64,000 nt of DNA from Terriglobus albidus. Its GTDB lineage: Bacteria; Acidobacteriota; Terriglobia; Terriglobales; Acidobacteriaceae. The stretch covers positions 186,001 to 250,000 of the forward strand of contig NZ_CP042806.1 of NCBI RefSeq assembly GCF_008000815.1, given 5' to 3'. A program made the position numbers and the translations under genes. The notes under the pieces were generated by a model, which ran no database searches, was not told the DNA's origin, and saw only the letters and a list, made by a program, of their open reading frames with translations. Below are positions 8,205 to 18,300 of this stretch, piece after piece (position 1 is the first letter of the stretch; each line of letters begins with the position of its first letter).

Positions 8205-9587
8205 ATGAAGCAAGTCCTGCGGTTTTTTGCCCTGGCCGCTTTAGGATGCATCAGTACAGCCGCCCTGGCGGGCGAGAAGTACCACATCAACACCCATCCC
8301 ATTCCAGATAACACCGTGCTCCGCGGTGTGCGCGTCATTGATGGTACGGGCGCCGCGCCCATGGAAGACATGGCGATCGTCATCCACAAAAAAAAGATCG
8401 TTGCCATAGGCCCCAATGCGCAGATCAACACTCCCAGACATGCGGAGGAACTGAACTGGAACGGTAAGACAGTGATTCCTGGTCTCATCGACGGCCACGT
8501 GCACCTTGGCTTGGTGCTGCACGACAAGGCCGAGGGCTCAGCCGACGCCTACACCGAGGCCAATGTGGTGGGCGAGCTCTATCTGTACCAGCGCTACGGC
8601 GTCACAACCGTCAACTCTCTCGGCTTGAATCCCGACCTGGTCTACGACCTGCGCAAGCGCCAACGTCAAGGCTTGATCGGTGGCTCGCGTCTGCTCACCG
8701 CCGGCCGCGGCATTGCGATTGAAGGTGGAGCTCCTCCCCTCACGGTGAAAGACGATGCCATCTATCGCATCAAGAACCCGGAAGAGGCGCGCGAAGCCGT
8801 GCGCGCTATGGCGAAGCAGAAGGTAGACATCATCAAGGTGTGGGTAGATTCGTTGCGCGGCTCACGCCCCAGCATGAATCCCGCGATTTACAAGGCTGTC
8901 ATTGATGAGGCTCACCAGCATCAGCTTCCTGTTGCAGCGCATGTCTATTACCTGGCCGATGCCAAGGATCTGGTCGCAAGCGGCGTGGATATTCTCGCGC
9001 ACTCCGTGCGCGATGCCGGCGTCGATCAGGAATTGATTGACGCGATGAAGACCAAGGGGACCTGGTACATTCCGACGCTCGCAGCCGACGAGTCTACCTT
9101 CACCTATCTGGACCATCCGGAGTTTCTGGATGGCACCTTTGTCCGTCTGGCTGCGGGTCCGGGACTCTCGGCCCGCCTTGCCGACACGGTCTACGAAGGA
9201 AAGATCGCTGCTGATCGTGGCACCACGATCAAGCGCCAGGACCTTGCCATCGCAATGCAGAATCTTCGCCGCGTTGCAGAAGCAGGCGTGAAGATCGGCT
9301 TCGGTACGGATGCAGGGGCGCAGCCGGTACGCATTCCTGGCGTCAGCGAGCATCGTGAGTTGCAACTGATGGTGCAGGCCGGGCTCACTCCGATGCAGGC
9401 CATCACCATCGCCACTTCAAAGTCAGCGGCGATGCTGCACCAGACGGATACCGGCACCATTGCGGTTGGGAAGACCGCTGACCTTTTGGTGCTGGATGGC
9501 GATCCGCTCACGCAGATCGAGAACACCGAAAAGATTCTTGGTGTGTGGCATAACGGACAGCGCGTCGGTGAACTGGCGACCAAGTAA
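8205..9587 (+). CDS. secreted amidohydrolase-family protein
   Basis: 460-residue metal-dependent amidohydrolase with an N-terminal signal peptide (about residues 1-22, cleavage near ALAG). Superfamily signatures: GTGAAPMEDMAIVI beta-domain strand, metal-binding GLIDGHVHLG, a Lys in DIIKVWVDS that could be the carbamylated ligand, His in PVAAHVYY and ILAHSVRD, and the final metal Asp in FGTDAGAQ. Such imidazolonepropionase/prolidase-like enzymes hydrolyse cyclic amides or dipeptides in the periplasm; the substrate cannot be read here. ATG 8205 follows GCGAGG and starts exactly at the signal peptide, whereas the longer frame from 8136 adds non-signal sequence. A strong hairpin terminator follows. 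Confidence 0.88.
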   Translation: MKQVLRFFALAALGCISTAALAGEKYHINTHPIPDNTVLRGVRVIDGTGAAPMEDMAIVIHKKKIVAIGPNAQINTPRHAEELNWNGKTVIPGLIDGHVHLGLVLHDKAEGSADAYTEANVVGELYLYQRYGVTTVNSLGLNPDLVYDLRKRQRQGLIGGSRLLTAGRGIAIEGGAPPLTVKDDAIYRIKNPEEAREAVRAMAKQKVDIIKVWVDSLRGSRPSMNPAIYKAVIDEAHQHQLPVAAHVYYLADAKDLVASGVDILAHSVRDAGVDQELIDAMKTKGTWYIPTLAADESTFTYLDHPEFLDGTFVRLAAGPGLSARLADTVYEGKIAADRGTTIKRQDLAIAMQNLRRVAEAGVKIGFGTDAGAQPVRIPGVSEHRELQLMVQAGLTPMQAITIATSKSAAMLHQTDTGTIAVGKTADLLVLDGDPLTQIENTEKILGVWHNGQRVGELATK

Positions 9588-9608
9588 ACAACGAAATACG
9601 CAGCAAAG

Positions 9609-9638
9609 AAGAAGGGCCGGTGAATACCGGCCCTTCTT
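9609..9638 (+). terminator. rho-independent terminator
   Basis: Arms AAGAAGGGCCGG and CCGGCCCTTCTT enclose a 6-nt loop (TGAATA) and are followed by TCTATT. It lies 22 bp after the amidohydrolase stop and before the convergent msrA gene, so it probably works in both directions. Confidence 0.85.
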
Positions 9639-9672
9639 TCTATTCGATGCTCGACTTAGAGGAGGCTGACGC

Positions 9673-10149
9673 TCAGATATGACAGGCAACCATGCCGCGC
9701 TTTTCGAGATATTTCTGGTGATATTCCTCTGCTTTCCAGAAAGTCTGCGCTGGTTCAACGGCTGTCACGATGGAGCGTGAGTAGGTTCCCGAGGCGGACA
9801 GGTCGGCGATCTTCGCCTGCGCTGCTTGGGCCTGCTGCTCGGAGTGGGTGAAGATGACAGAACGGTACTGGGTGCCCCAGTCCGGTCCTTGGCGATTCAA
9901 CTGCGTTGGGTCGTGCAAGGAGAAAAAAGCATCGAGCAGGCGATCGTAGCTGATGCGGCTTGGATCAAAGATGACCTGAACCACTTCTGCATGGCCTGTC
10001 CGGTCCGTGCAAACCTCTTTATACGTTGGATGTTCGAGGGCCCCGCCCTCATAGCCGACTGCTGTTTCTAACACACCGGAGAGCTCATCGAAGCGTGTTT
10101 GCACGCCCCAGAAGCACCCGGCACCAAATGTTGCTTTTTCAATTGGCAC
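9673..10149 (-). CDS. msrA: peptide methionine-(S)-S-oxide reductase
   Basis: 158-residue MsrA that reduces methionine sulfoxide in oxidised proteins, cytoplasmic. The catalytic Cys is in GAGCFWG (C12) and the family Glu/His pattern follows in [17 protein letters not shown] near the end is typical, and a possible resolving Cys occurs at VACHI. The start is assigned to GTG 10149, which has AGAAAGGA 8 nt upstream; the frame is open to 10329, but the additional 60 residues are not MsrA-like. It fits the sulfur amino acid theme of nearby genes but has no shared operon with them. Confidence 0.93.
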   Translation of the reverse strand: MPIEKATFGAGCFWGVQTRFDELSGVLETAVGYEGGALEHPTYKEVCTDRTGHAEVVQVIFDPSRISYDRLLDAFFSLHDPTQLNRQGPDWGTQYRSVIFTHSEQQAQAAQAKIADLSASGTYSRSIVTAVEPAQTFWKAEEYHQKYLEKRGMVACHI

Positions 10150-10446
10150 TGCGGTGTTCCTTTCTACAACTACGAACACGAATAAGATGCCAGCCGAGTA
10201 TGGTTTGTCATCAACAATCTGATGAAAAATCGAAAGATAGTAACCGGTAGTTCCATTGTTAACAACAGGTTGCGAGTTATATACACACGGGTGTACCCTA
10301 CCGATCACCGGGCTGCGCAAGGCGTACACGACGCCCTGTTTTCTAACAATCGTCCCTAAAATAAAGACGCATTAGTGCGAAATGTGGATGACATGAAAGT
10401 CGTGCCCGAAATGGGACAAAGAGGCTTTGGACTGTAACCCGAAAGC
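10150..10446. other. 297-bp gap between msrA and rluB
   Basis: No gene or RNA recognised. It should hold the msrA promoter on the minus strand. The stretch is relatively AT-rich around 10150-10290, compatible with regulatory DNA. Confidence 0.4.
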
Positions 10447-11337
10447 TTAGCGGGACCGGCGCCTGGGGCCTGCCGGTTTGAAGCTGGACTTTGCTCCGGG
10501 CTTACGCTTCGGTTTGGCTGGTTCCTTTAGCTTGGCAGCCTCTGGGAGCACCTTCTTGCGTTCCACCTTGCGGCCCTGGCTGGCGCGCCCCAAGGCAGTA
10601 ACCTCACCCGGCGTCAGCTCCCGGAACTCGCCCGGCTCCACGTCCAGCACCAGGCCGCCGTAGGCGATACGGCGGATCTTTTCGACGTGGTGGCCTATCT
10701 CTTCGAACATCTTGCGGAGCTGCCGGTTACGTCCTTCGGTCAGGGTGACCGAGTACCAGGGATTCTCGCCGCCGCGGGTCAGCGTAATCTCCGCCGGCTG
10801 GGTCAGCACACGGTTGCGGCGATCGCCCTCCTGCAGGCGGCCGCGCTCGATCATGATGCCGCCGCGAAGCTGGTGCAGCGCCTGCTCGCTGGGCTGGCCG
10901 GAGATCTTCACCAGATAGGTCTTAGCCACACCACTGGAAGCCTTGGAGAGAGCATTCGCCAGCTCGCCATCGTTGGTAAGGATCAGCAGGCCCTCGGAAA
11001 GGTAATCGAGCCGACCGACGGGGTATAACCGCTCCCGCGGAGCCTTTGGCGACTTCGCAAGGAGCTCCATGATCGTCGGCCGGCCCTCCGGGTCAGAGAG
11101 CGTGGTGACGTAGCCGCGCGGCTTATTCAGAACAAAGTAGCGATGGCGCTCGGGACCGTGCAGCAGCTTACCGTCGACACGGATGTGATCGCGCTCGGGA
11201 TTGGCCTTGGTGCCAAGCTCGGTGACAATTTCGCCGTTCAGGGTGACACGACCGGTAAGAATCAACTCTTCCGCAGCACGCCGCGAGGCGAGCCCAGCCT
11301 GGGCAATGATCTTCTGGAGACGTACGGGCTCGCTCAT
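10447..11337 (-). CDS. rluB: 23S rRNA pseudouridine synthase B
   Basis: 296-residue RsuA/RluB-family enzyme that isomerises a uridine in 23S rRNA. An S4 RNA-binding domain occupies about residues 3-50 (RLQKIIAQAGLASRR), and the catalytic Asp is in VGRLDYLSEG (D111). The NRQLRKMFEEIGHHVEKIRR block is characteristic. The C-terminus is a Lys/Arg/Pro-rich tail (about 245-296) that probably contacts rRNA. It lies 57 bp downstream of scpB in the same direction, the common scpB-rluB arrangement. Confidence 0.93.
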   Translation of the reverse strand: MSEPVRLQKIIAQAGLASRRAAEELILTGRVTLNGEIVTELGTKANPERDHIRVDGKLLHGPERHRYFVLNKPRGYVTTLSDPEGRPTIMELLAKSPKAPRERLYPVGRLDYLSEGLLILTNDGELANALSKASSGVAKTYLVKISGQPSEQALHQLRGGIMIERGRLQEGDRRNRVLTQPAEITLTRGGENPWYSVTLTEGRNRQLRKMFEEIGHHVEKIRRIAYGGLVLDVEPGEFRELTPGEVTALGRASQGRKVERKKVLPEAAKLKEPAKPKRKPGAKSSFKPAGPRRRSR

Positions 11338-11394
11338 ATCCCCTCCATTATCGCCTGTCAGAGCGGAAAGGAAGGAATAACGAATTCGATCGCA

Positions 11395-12555
11395 CTACAC
11401 GGTCTCGATGCCGGCAGCGCTCGCCTTCTCCTCAGATTCCACATCCTCAGGCTCCGCGACGGAGGCCGGAGCTTCTTCCGCTTCAGCAACTTCCGGGGTT
11501 TCCACGGTCTGTAGCTCTTCGTCAGCGTTGCTGGTTTCGCGTGCCGGCTGGGAGTCCTCCACTGATTCGCCGCTGCCGTCAGCCTGCGGCTCGGGCACTG
11601 GGGTCTCCGGTGTTTCCTCGCCTGCCCCCTGGGGCTCGACGTCGGGATTCGGCGTGCCTTCCGGGTTCGGATTGATCTCCATCGGGAGGTCCTCCTGCTC
11701 GGCGAGTTCGCCGGCCATCTTCTCGAACTCTTCGATGCTGGGAAGCTCGGAGGTATCTTTCAGGCCGAAGCGGAGCAGGAACTCTTTGGTGGTCTTGTAA
11801 AGGATGGGGCGGCCGATCACCTGCTTGCGGCCGGCCGTAGTGATGAGCTTGCGGGTCATCAGGCCGCCAAGCACACCGGCGGAGTCAACTCCTCTGATTT
11901 CAGAGACTTCTGCAGCCGTAACAGGCTGCTTGTATGCGATCACCGCCAGGGTCTCAAGGGCCGGAAGGGAGAGTTTGAGAGCCGGCTTCAGGCTCTTGGC
12001 GAAGTCGCGGATCACGTCGTGATACTCCGGCCGCGTGGACATCCGGAACCCGGAAGCGACCTCGGTGATGTACACGCCACGATCTTCGTAGTTTTCCATC
12101 AGGGCGGCGATCTCGGCCTTCAGGTAATCGCGCAGACGGCGCTCACGCTGCTGGGCAAGCTTCTTCTCATCGACCAGCAGGGGCTCGCTCTCGGCAGCAG
12201 CGGGCTCAGCTGGAGCCTCCGAAGCGGTCTCCGCAGCTACCTCTGCGTTGGCCTCTTCCTGAGCCTGTGCCTCGCCCTTTGCCGGTGCGGGCGTTTCGGC
12301 CACGGGACTAGTCTCCGCATCCTGCGGGGCAGCCTCTACGGCCCCTGGAAAGGTCTCGGTGCCGCCTTCTTCCACGGTCGGAGCGAGTACCTCGACGGTC
12401 TCGTCGGGAATGGGGAGCTCGGGCTGCGCTGCTGCGGCGTCCTGCTCCTCGAGTGCCTGTTCGAGGTCGGGACCGAGGAGAGTGATCAACTGGGCGAGCG
12501 TAACGGGCTCTTCCGCAGCGTAGATGATGGCTTCGATCTTGGCTTTAAGGCTCAT
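11395..12555 (-). CDS. scpB: segregation and condensation protein B with acidic insert and tail
   Basis: 386-residue ScpB, about twice the usual length of around 190. The first winged helix starts normally (IEAIIYAAEEPVTLAQLITLL, cited to residue 27) but is interrupted at about residues 33-127 by an Ala/Glu/Pro-rich acidic insert, then resumes with RRLRDYLKAEI and GVYITEVASGFRMSTRPEY. The second winged helix is intact (LETLAVIAYKQPVTAAEVSEIRGVDS, landmark IRGVDS near 222; GRPILYKTT). A second acidic tail runs from about 290 to the end. ScpB dimers bind ScpA in the SMC complex. The insert lies where the first helix pair of the N-terminal domain should close, so it is probably a flexible loop. 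Confidence 0.92.
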   Translation of the reverse strand: MSLKAKIEAIIYAAEEPVTLAQLITLLGPDLEQALEEQDAAAAQPELPIPDETVEVLAPTVEEGGTETFPGAVEAAPQDAETSPVAETPAPAKGEAQAQEEANAEVAAETASEAPAEPAAAESEPLLVDEKKLAQQRERRLRDYLKAEIAALMENYEDRGVYITEVASGFRMSTRPEYHDVIRDFAKSLKPALKLSLPALETLAVIAYKQPVTAAEVSEIRGVDSAGVLGGLMTRKLITTAGRKQVIGRPILYKTTKEFLLRFGLKDTSELPSIEEFEKMAGELAEQEDLPMEINPNPEGTPNPDVEPQGAGEETPETPVPEPQADGSGESVEDSQPARETSNADEELQTVETPEVAEAEEAPASVAEPEDVESEEKASAAGIETV

Positions 12556-12688
12556 TTTCCTGTCCGTGACAGTGTAAATGGCGGGCTTGGGTGGATTTCT
12601 TGGTCTTTATTTTCCGTTTCCAGCTACATTCACACCCGATTTTAGAATTCGGGCGTACAGGAATACCGGTATATCGAAAATACGAGAC

Positions 12689-13813
12689 CTAAAGCGTCTG
12701 CGCGAAAGCAGCGATCAGGTCGTCTGCATCCTCAATCCCGAGTGACAGGCGGAGCAGGTCGTCTGGAATCGAGCGGTCGTGTTCAGCGGGCACACTGGCG
12801 TGCGACATCGCGGCCGGAATACTGATCGTCGAATTGACCGAGCCGAAGCTTACGGCGATTTTGAGCAGGTCAGTCTGCTCCGCAATTCGCTTTGCTGCGA
12901 TACGCGAGCCAGCGCGGAAGGTCAGCAATGAGCCGGGACCATTCGCTTGACGATGCTGCAGCTCGTAGCCAGGATGCGACGGTAGCCCCGGATAGTTCAC
13001 TTCGGCGACACGCGGGTGCGCCGCGAGAAACTCCGCCACCTTGCGCGCATTCGCCTGCTGCGCATCAATACGCAGCTTCAACGTCTTGAGACCCCGCAGC
13101 ACCAGGTAGCAGTCAAACGGGCCAAGCGCCGTCCCCTCGGCGTTCTGCAGAAAATAGATCTCCTGCGCCAGCTTCTCGTCCTTCACGACGATCACGCCGC
13201 CGGTGACATCCGAGTGCCCGCAGAGAAACTTTGTCGCGGAGTGCAGAACAATATCGGCGCCCAGGGTGAGCGGATTCTGCAGATACGGCGACATTACCGA
13301 GCTGTCGACGCAGACCAGGGCTCCGTGGCGGTGGGCCACCTCAACGATGGCAGCCAGGTCCAGAATGCGTAGCAGCGGATTGGTAGGCGTCTCGAGATAG
13401 ACAAGTTTCGTCTTCGGCGTAATCGCCGCATCAAGTGAGACAAGATCCTGCGCGTCGACAAACTTCACGCTCAGGCCGGCACGGCCAATCACCTTACCGA
13501 AAAGACGCGACGCTCCGCCGTAGAGATCGTAGTCGGCGACTATCTCATCGCCTGCGGACAGCAGATGCGTCACCGTCGCGATGGCGGCCATGCCGCTGGC
13601 GAAGACAAAACCGCGGGTTCCCTGCTCAAGCGCCGCCATCTGGTCTTCAAGCACCTTGCGTGTTGGGTTGCCGGAGCGGGAGTAATCGAACTTCCCGAAG
13701 GCATCCGCCTCTTCCTGCGCAAAGGTCGCCGTCTGATAGATCGGTGTGGCCGAAGGATGCAGCGGATCGCCGGGAGCAGCGTCAAACTGGACCAGCCGCG
13801 TTCCGAACTTCAC
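12689..13813 (-). CDS. metC: cystathionine beta-lyase, plant-type (PLP)
   Basis: 374-residue Cys/Met-metabolism PLP enzyme; predicted to cleave cystathionine to homocysteine, pyruvate and ammonia. The PLP-binding Lys is K195 in HSATKFLCGHSD. The segments VDSSVMSPYLQNPL and YFLQNAEGTALGPFDC..LRGLKTLKLR closely follow the plant cystathionine beta-lyase pattern as I remember it, rather than the usual bacterial VDNTFATP. The start is GTG, and GTGA overlaps the stop of the upstream gene by 4 bp, so the two are translationally coupled. A cystathionine gamma-lyase role is the main alternative. Confidence 0.85.
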   Translation of the reverse strand: MKFGTRLVQFDAAPGDPLHPSATPIYQTATFAQEEADAFGKFDYSRSGNPTRKVLEDQMAALEQGTRGFVFASGMAAIATVTHLLSAGDEIVADYDLYGGASRLFGKVIGRAGLSVKFVDAQDLVSLDAAITPKTKLVYLETPTNPLLRILDLAAIVEVAHRHGALVCVDSSVMSPYLQNPLTLGADIVLHSATKFLCGHSDVTGGVIVVKDEKLAQEIYFLQNAEGTALGPFDCYLVLRGLKTLKLRIDAQQANARKVAEFLAAHPRVAEVNYPGLPSHPGYELQHRQANGPGSLLTFRAGSRIAAKRIAEQTDLLKIAVSFGSVNSTISIPAAMSHASVPAEHDRSIPDDLLRLSLGIEDADDLIAAFAQTL

Positions 13814-14991
13814 GCCTTGCTCCCGAAGACAACGGCGAAGGCCTGCTCGAAGTCAGCGATGAGATCCTTCGGCGCCTCAAGGCCGACCGAGAGACGGATC
13901 AGGCGATCGGAGATGCCCAGCGCCTCGCGTGCTTCACGCGTGAGATCGCAGTGCGATGCCGTGGCCGGATTGGTCGCCAGCGTCTCCACTGAACCGAGGC
14001 TCTCGGCGCAGGTGCAGAGCTTGAGCGCGTTCATGAAACGTAGTGAGTCTTCCGTACTGGCATCGAGCTCAAAGCTCAGCATGCCGCCGAAATCCTTCTG
14101 CTGCGAGGCAGCCAACGCTTTCTGCGGGAAGGAATCGAGGCCCGGATAATTCACCTTGGCCACACGCGGATGCGCTTCGAGCCATGCGGCAATCTGCTTG
14201 GCGTGGCTGCAATGTACATCCAGGCGAGCCGGCAGTGTCTTGATGCCCTGCAGTGCCAGCCATGAGTCAAAGGGAGTCTGGATCGAACCAATGGTCTTGC
14301 GTACCAGACGCAGGCGCTCTACCAGCTTTTCATCGTTGGTAGCCAGCGAGCCGCCGATGGTAGCGTTGTGGCCATCGATGTACTTCGTCGTCGAGAGCAT
14401 GGAGACATCCGCGCCCAACGCGAGACAGTCCTGCAGCAGCGGCGTGAGGAAGGTATTGTCCACGGCAACGAGGATGTTCTCGTGCTTGTGCGCAACCTCG
14501 GAGACACCACGGATGTCTGAGATCTTCAGCGTGGGGTTCGCTGGGGACTCCAAAAAGATAAGCCGAGTGTTCGGCTTGATAGCGGCTTCCGCCGGCCCAG
14601 CGCTGGAGGTATCGACGTAGCTGTACTCAATACCGAAGTTGCCCAGCACCTGGTGGAACAGACGCATGGTGCCGCCGTAGATCACATCCGAGAGGATGAC
14701 GTGATCGCCTGCTTTAAGGATCGCCATACACAGCGTGTGAATGGCTGACATACCAGACCGGAAACAGAGTGCAGTCGCCGTGTTCTCAATCGCGGCGATG
14801 GCCTGCTCCAACGCATTCACTGTCGGGTTTGCGCCACGCGAGTAGCCGTATCCCTTGGTGACGCCGACACTCTCATGGATATAAGTCGCCGTCTGGTGAA
14901 TGGGGAAAAGAATGGAGTTGGACTGCATCTCGTAGGAGCGATTGGAATGAATAACGAGTGTAGATGGATCGAAGTCTGGACGTTCTGACAC
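13810..14991 (-). CDS. metB: cystathionine gamma-synthase-like PLP enzyme
   Basis: 393-residue gamma-family PLP enzyme of transsulfuration. The Schiff-base Lys is about K203 in STTKYIDGHNA; YGYSRGANPTVNALE and VDNTFLTPLLQDCLALGAD are family blocks. The likely reaction condenses an activated homoserine with cysteine to form cystathionine, which the adjacent downstream gene could then cleave. Start GTG 14991 has GGGAG 6 nt upstream; the frame continues to 15021 through a TTG. Close relatives include methionine gamma-lyase and O-acylhomoserine sulfhydrylase, which sequence alone does not fully exclude. Confidence 0.8.
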   Translation of the reverse strand: MSERPDFDPSTLVIHSNRSYEMQSNSILFPIHQTATYIHESVGVTKGYGYSRGANPTVNALEQAIAAIENTATALCFRSGMSAIHTLCMAILKAGDHVILSDVIYGGTMRLFHQVLGNFGIEYSYVDTSSAGPAEAAIKPNTRLIFLESPANPTLKISDIRGVSEVAHKHENILVAVDNTFLTPLLQDCLALGADVSMLSTTKYIDGHNATIGGSLATNDEKLVERLRLVRKTIGSIQTPFDSWLALQGIKTLPARLDVHCSHAKQIAAWLEAHPRVAKVNYPGLDSFPQKALAASQQKDFGGMLSFELDASTEDSLRFMNALKLCTCAESLGSVETLATNPATASHCDLTREAREALGISDRLIRLSVGLEAPKDLIADFEQAFAVVFGSKA

Positions 14992-15021
14992 GGTATGCTC
15001 CCTACGTTGATTGAAGCACAA

Positions 15022-15344
15022 CTAGCTTAACTGAGGGTGCGGTGCGGATTGGATGGGGAAAGACAGGGGTTGAAGATGGTTTTGTTTGGGTTGGATGGGA
15101 CTGAAGGTAAAGCAGTTCGCGCGTAGCGCGAATGTCCCACCATCGCGATGCGATGGGTGGGACACCCAGATTTGCGGGAACGCTTAAAAGCGGGTCCTTC
15201 GCTACGCTCAGGATGACAAGGGTAAAGGTGATGCCCTCTTTGGTTGTCATCCTGAGCGTAGCGAAGGACCTGCTTATTGCCAGAAGAAAGGCCGACAGGA
15301 CCGCCGGCCTTTCCAACTAGCATCCAGCAACTAGCAACCAGCAA
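15022..15344. repeat. REP-rich gap with 26-bp perfect inverted repeat
   Basis: The gap holds two stacked palindromes. TGTCCCACC/GGTGGGACA arms lie at about 15133-15164. Positions 15193-15218 and 15245-15270 are exact reverse complements containing CTTCGCTACGCTCAGGATGA. A single related copy lies at 32946-32972. No gene seen. The first 100 bases upstream of the gamma-synthase gene should carry its promoter. Confidence 0.8.
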
Positions 15345-18300
15345 CTACTTCGCCGGGCACATATTCGCTCCTGCCGTCAGCTTCTCGAAAGGTGCCGCGA
15401 TCTCCGCCACCGAGCGCAGATGTCCGTTGGTCATGACGCATTGCACATTGGTGACGTCGTTGATGTTGGTCAGCGGATCGCCATCGACGATGATGAGGTC
15501 TGCGAGCTTACCTTTCTCCAGCGTACCCAGATCTTTGTCCAGCAAGGCCGCCTTCGCCGCGATGCTGGTTACTGTCTCCAGCGCCTGCCAGGGTTGCAGA
15601 CCATACTTCACCTGGCTGCGCAGGTTGAGGTGTAGTGAGGTAGAAGGCAGGTCCAACGGCGAATCAGTGCCACCGATGTACAGTCCCTTGCGATCGAGCA
15701 CGCCCTTCACCGTGGACTCTTCACGCATCACGCGGTCTTCGCTGGCGGTTGAAGGATTCTTCACCGCGGCATTGCGACCGTTGACCAGGCGGTTCTTCTC
15801 CCACGGCGGAGCGATGTTGTAACGGCTGTCATCGGCCATCGTCGGCCAGTTGCCGATGATGGACTGATTGAGCAGCGTGGAGATAGTCCACATGCCAGAC
15901 TCGGCTTCGAGCTGCTGTACATCCGAATAGCTGAAACCCGTCAGAGAGCGGGAGTACGCCCAACCAGTGCGGGCCGTCGCCGAGACGTGACTCATGCCGT
16001 CGTTGCCGATAGCCACCGCAGGCAGCAGATAGTGCGAGGCGGTCTGTACCCCCATGACGTTATGCGCGAAGTCATCGCCTTTCTTCATCCAGCTGTAGGG
16101 CAGACGCACATACAGCTTGAGGAAGTCGAAGTCCAGGGCATGCAGGCGCTGGAACTCGCGTTGCAACTGGGCTTCGCTGGTGGTCGCAATCATCATCGGG
16201 TAGTAGACACGCTCGCCATCGACAGCCTCGCCGGTAGCAAAGAGACGCGGACCAACTGCAGCGCCGGAGACAAAGGCCTCTTTCTCTTCGACAGCTCGGT
16301 AGGCGTTATCCGCCATGTCGCGCAGCGTGGTAATGCCATAGGCCATCCATAGGCGGCCCATGCGGTCGCCGTAGTAGATGGAGTTGTCGGAGTTCGGGTG
16401 CGAGTGGTTCTCCCACAGGCCAGGCAGCACCGTCGAATTCGGCGCTTCGATGACCTTTGCGCCCGCAGGTACAGGCTTGGTGCCATGCGGAGTGACTGAG
16501 ACCACGCGGTTGCCGGTCACCAGGACATCGACGTCCGTCTGGGCATCGGGTCCACTTCCCTTCCAGAACTTGCCCGCATGAATCACAGTGGAGCCCGTCG
16601 GCTGTTCAGGCGTGTACTTCAGACTCACAGCCACCGGTGTAATGACTTTGCTCTTGCGATCGATCAGCTTCAGCTTGCCGTTGTTCAGATAGAGAAGCTT
16701 CGAACCGTCGCCGTTATACGTCGGCGCGTCGGTCACTTCGTTGTTCAGAGGCTCAGCTTTACCTGCAGGTGCACCGTTCTCATCCACCGGCATGGTGTAG
16801 AGCACGTCGCTCATCACGAAAGCCATCTCCTTGCCGGTAGGCGAGTACACAGGGCCGTCTTCCGTTCGCGTCGTCACTGACTCAAACGGAGCCGGCTTAT
16901 GCCATGTCTGCTTCTTTGTCGCGATATCGACCAGCAGGATGTCGCTGGTGCCTTCGCGGAAGCGCTTCGTATAGGGATGAATCGTCGCGATGGCCAACGT
17001 CTTGCCGTTAGTAGAGAAGCTCGCACGTCCCGGGAAGAAGGTCGCCGGAGCAACAACCGAATCCTTGCCGGTGGCAATCTCTGTCAGATGTGTAGCTCCG
17101 GTCTGGTCCTGCGAGGTAAACCATTTGCAGTCCGGAGAGAGAGCGGGAAAGATCTGCGCCGTGCTCTTCGATGGCGAAGGATGCTTCTCTTCGCCGGTCT
17201 TCGGATCGAGCAGGTAGACATTCTCGACGCCATCCTTGTCCGAGACATAGGCGATCCACTTGCCGTCCGCTGACCACATCGGCCCCTGCTTGTAGAAGCT
17301 GTCGTTGGTCAGCGCCTTGGGCACAGGATTGCCGATGGTCAGCAGATAGAGCTGATTCAGCGCGACAAACGCAACCTGCTTGCCATCCGGCGAGAGCGCC
17401 GGACCATAGAGGCCGAGCGCCTGGCGAGGCAGCTTCGAGTCAAAGCGGTAGTCCTTCGACCTGAAGATGGGGCGGATGGACTTGATGTCTGCAGTGAACG
17501 GAATCTCCGTCTCTGTCTTCGCGGAGAGGTCGGCTTTCACGAGCTTGCCGTTGGTGGTGTACAGCAGCGACGTCGGCGAAATCCACGCGGCCTCGAATGG
17601 AAACGCGTCATCGTACTTGCTGGAGATGGGCTTTCCATCAACGATCAGCTTTGATGGAAAGAGCGTCTGTCCTGCACCGGAGAAGTAGACATAGGCCAGC
17701 TTGCCGTCAGACGAGACCGAGGGAGAGTCGATGCGGCCTGTCTTCACCTCGACCAGCGTCTTCTTCGCCAGCGAGGCAGGATCTATCTGAATCACCTGGC
17801 GGCCGGTCGCAACCCGCAGACCGGGGATCATCTCCTCATCGATGGCGGAGACGTAGACGATCTTGCCGTCGGGCGTCCATCCGGGCTCGTACTCATCATT
17901 CGTGCCGCTGGTGATCTGCTTCGGCTCGCCGCCGTCGATACCGACGGTCCAGATATCGTAGGAGCCTTTGAAGTCACGATCAGAGGCAAAGGCAATGGTC
18001 TTGCCGTCAGGAGAGATACGGGGTTCGCGGTCATCGCCGTGGCCGGAGGTGACCTGCTTCAGGCCAGTACCGTCAGCATTCATCTTCCAGACGTGGAAGG
18101 TACCGCCGGCATAGGACTGGAAGACCACCGTCTTGCCGTCGGGCGCAAACCCCGGATACGCCGCCTCATCTGTAGGCTGCGTAAGCTGCTTCGCCTTGCC
18201 CCCCTCGATGGGAAGAGAGAAGAGTATGCCCTGCAGATCGAGGATGACGGTCTTGCCATCGGGCGAGACCGTCGAGGCCATATTCGTGCCTTCATGAATG

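Noticed and set aside
14992-15130. SAM or homocysteine riboswitch before the CGS/CBL operon
   Set aside because: No aptamer-like conserved bases or stem series could be recognised in the roughly 130-bp leader.
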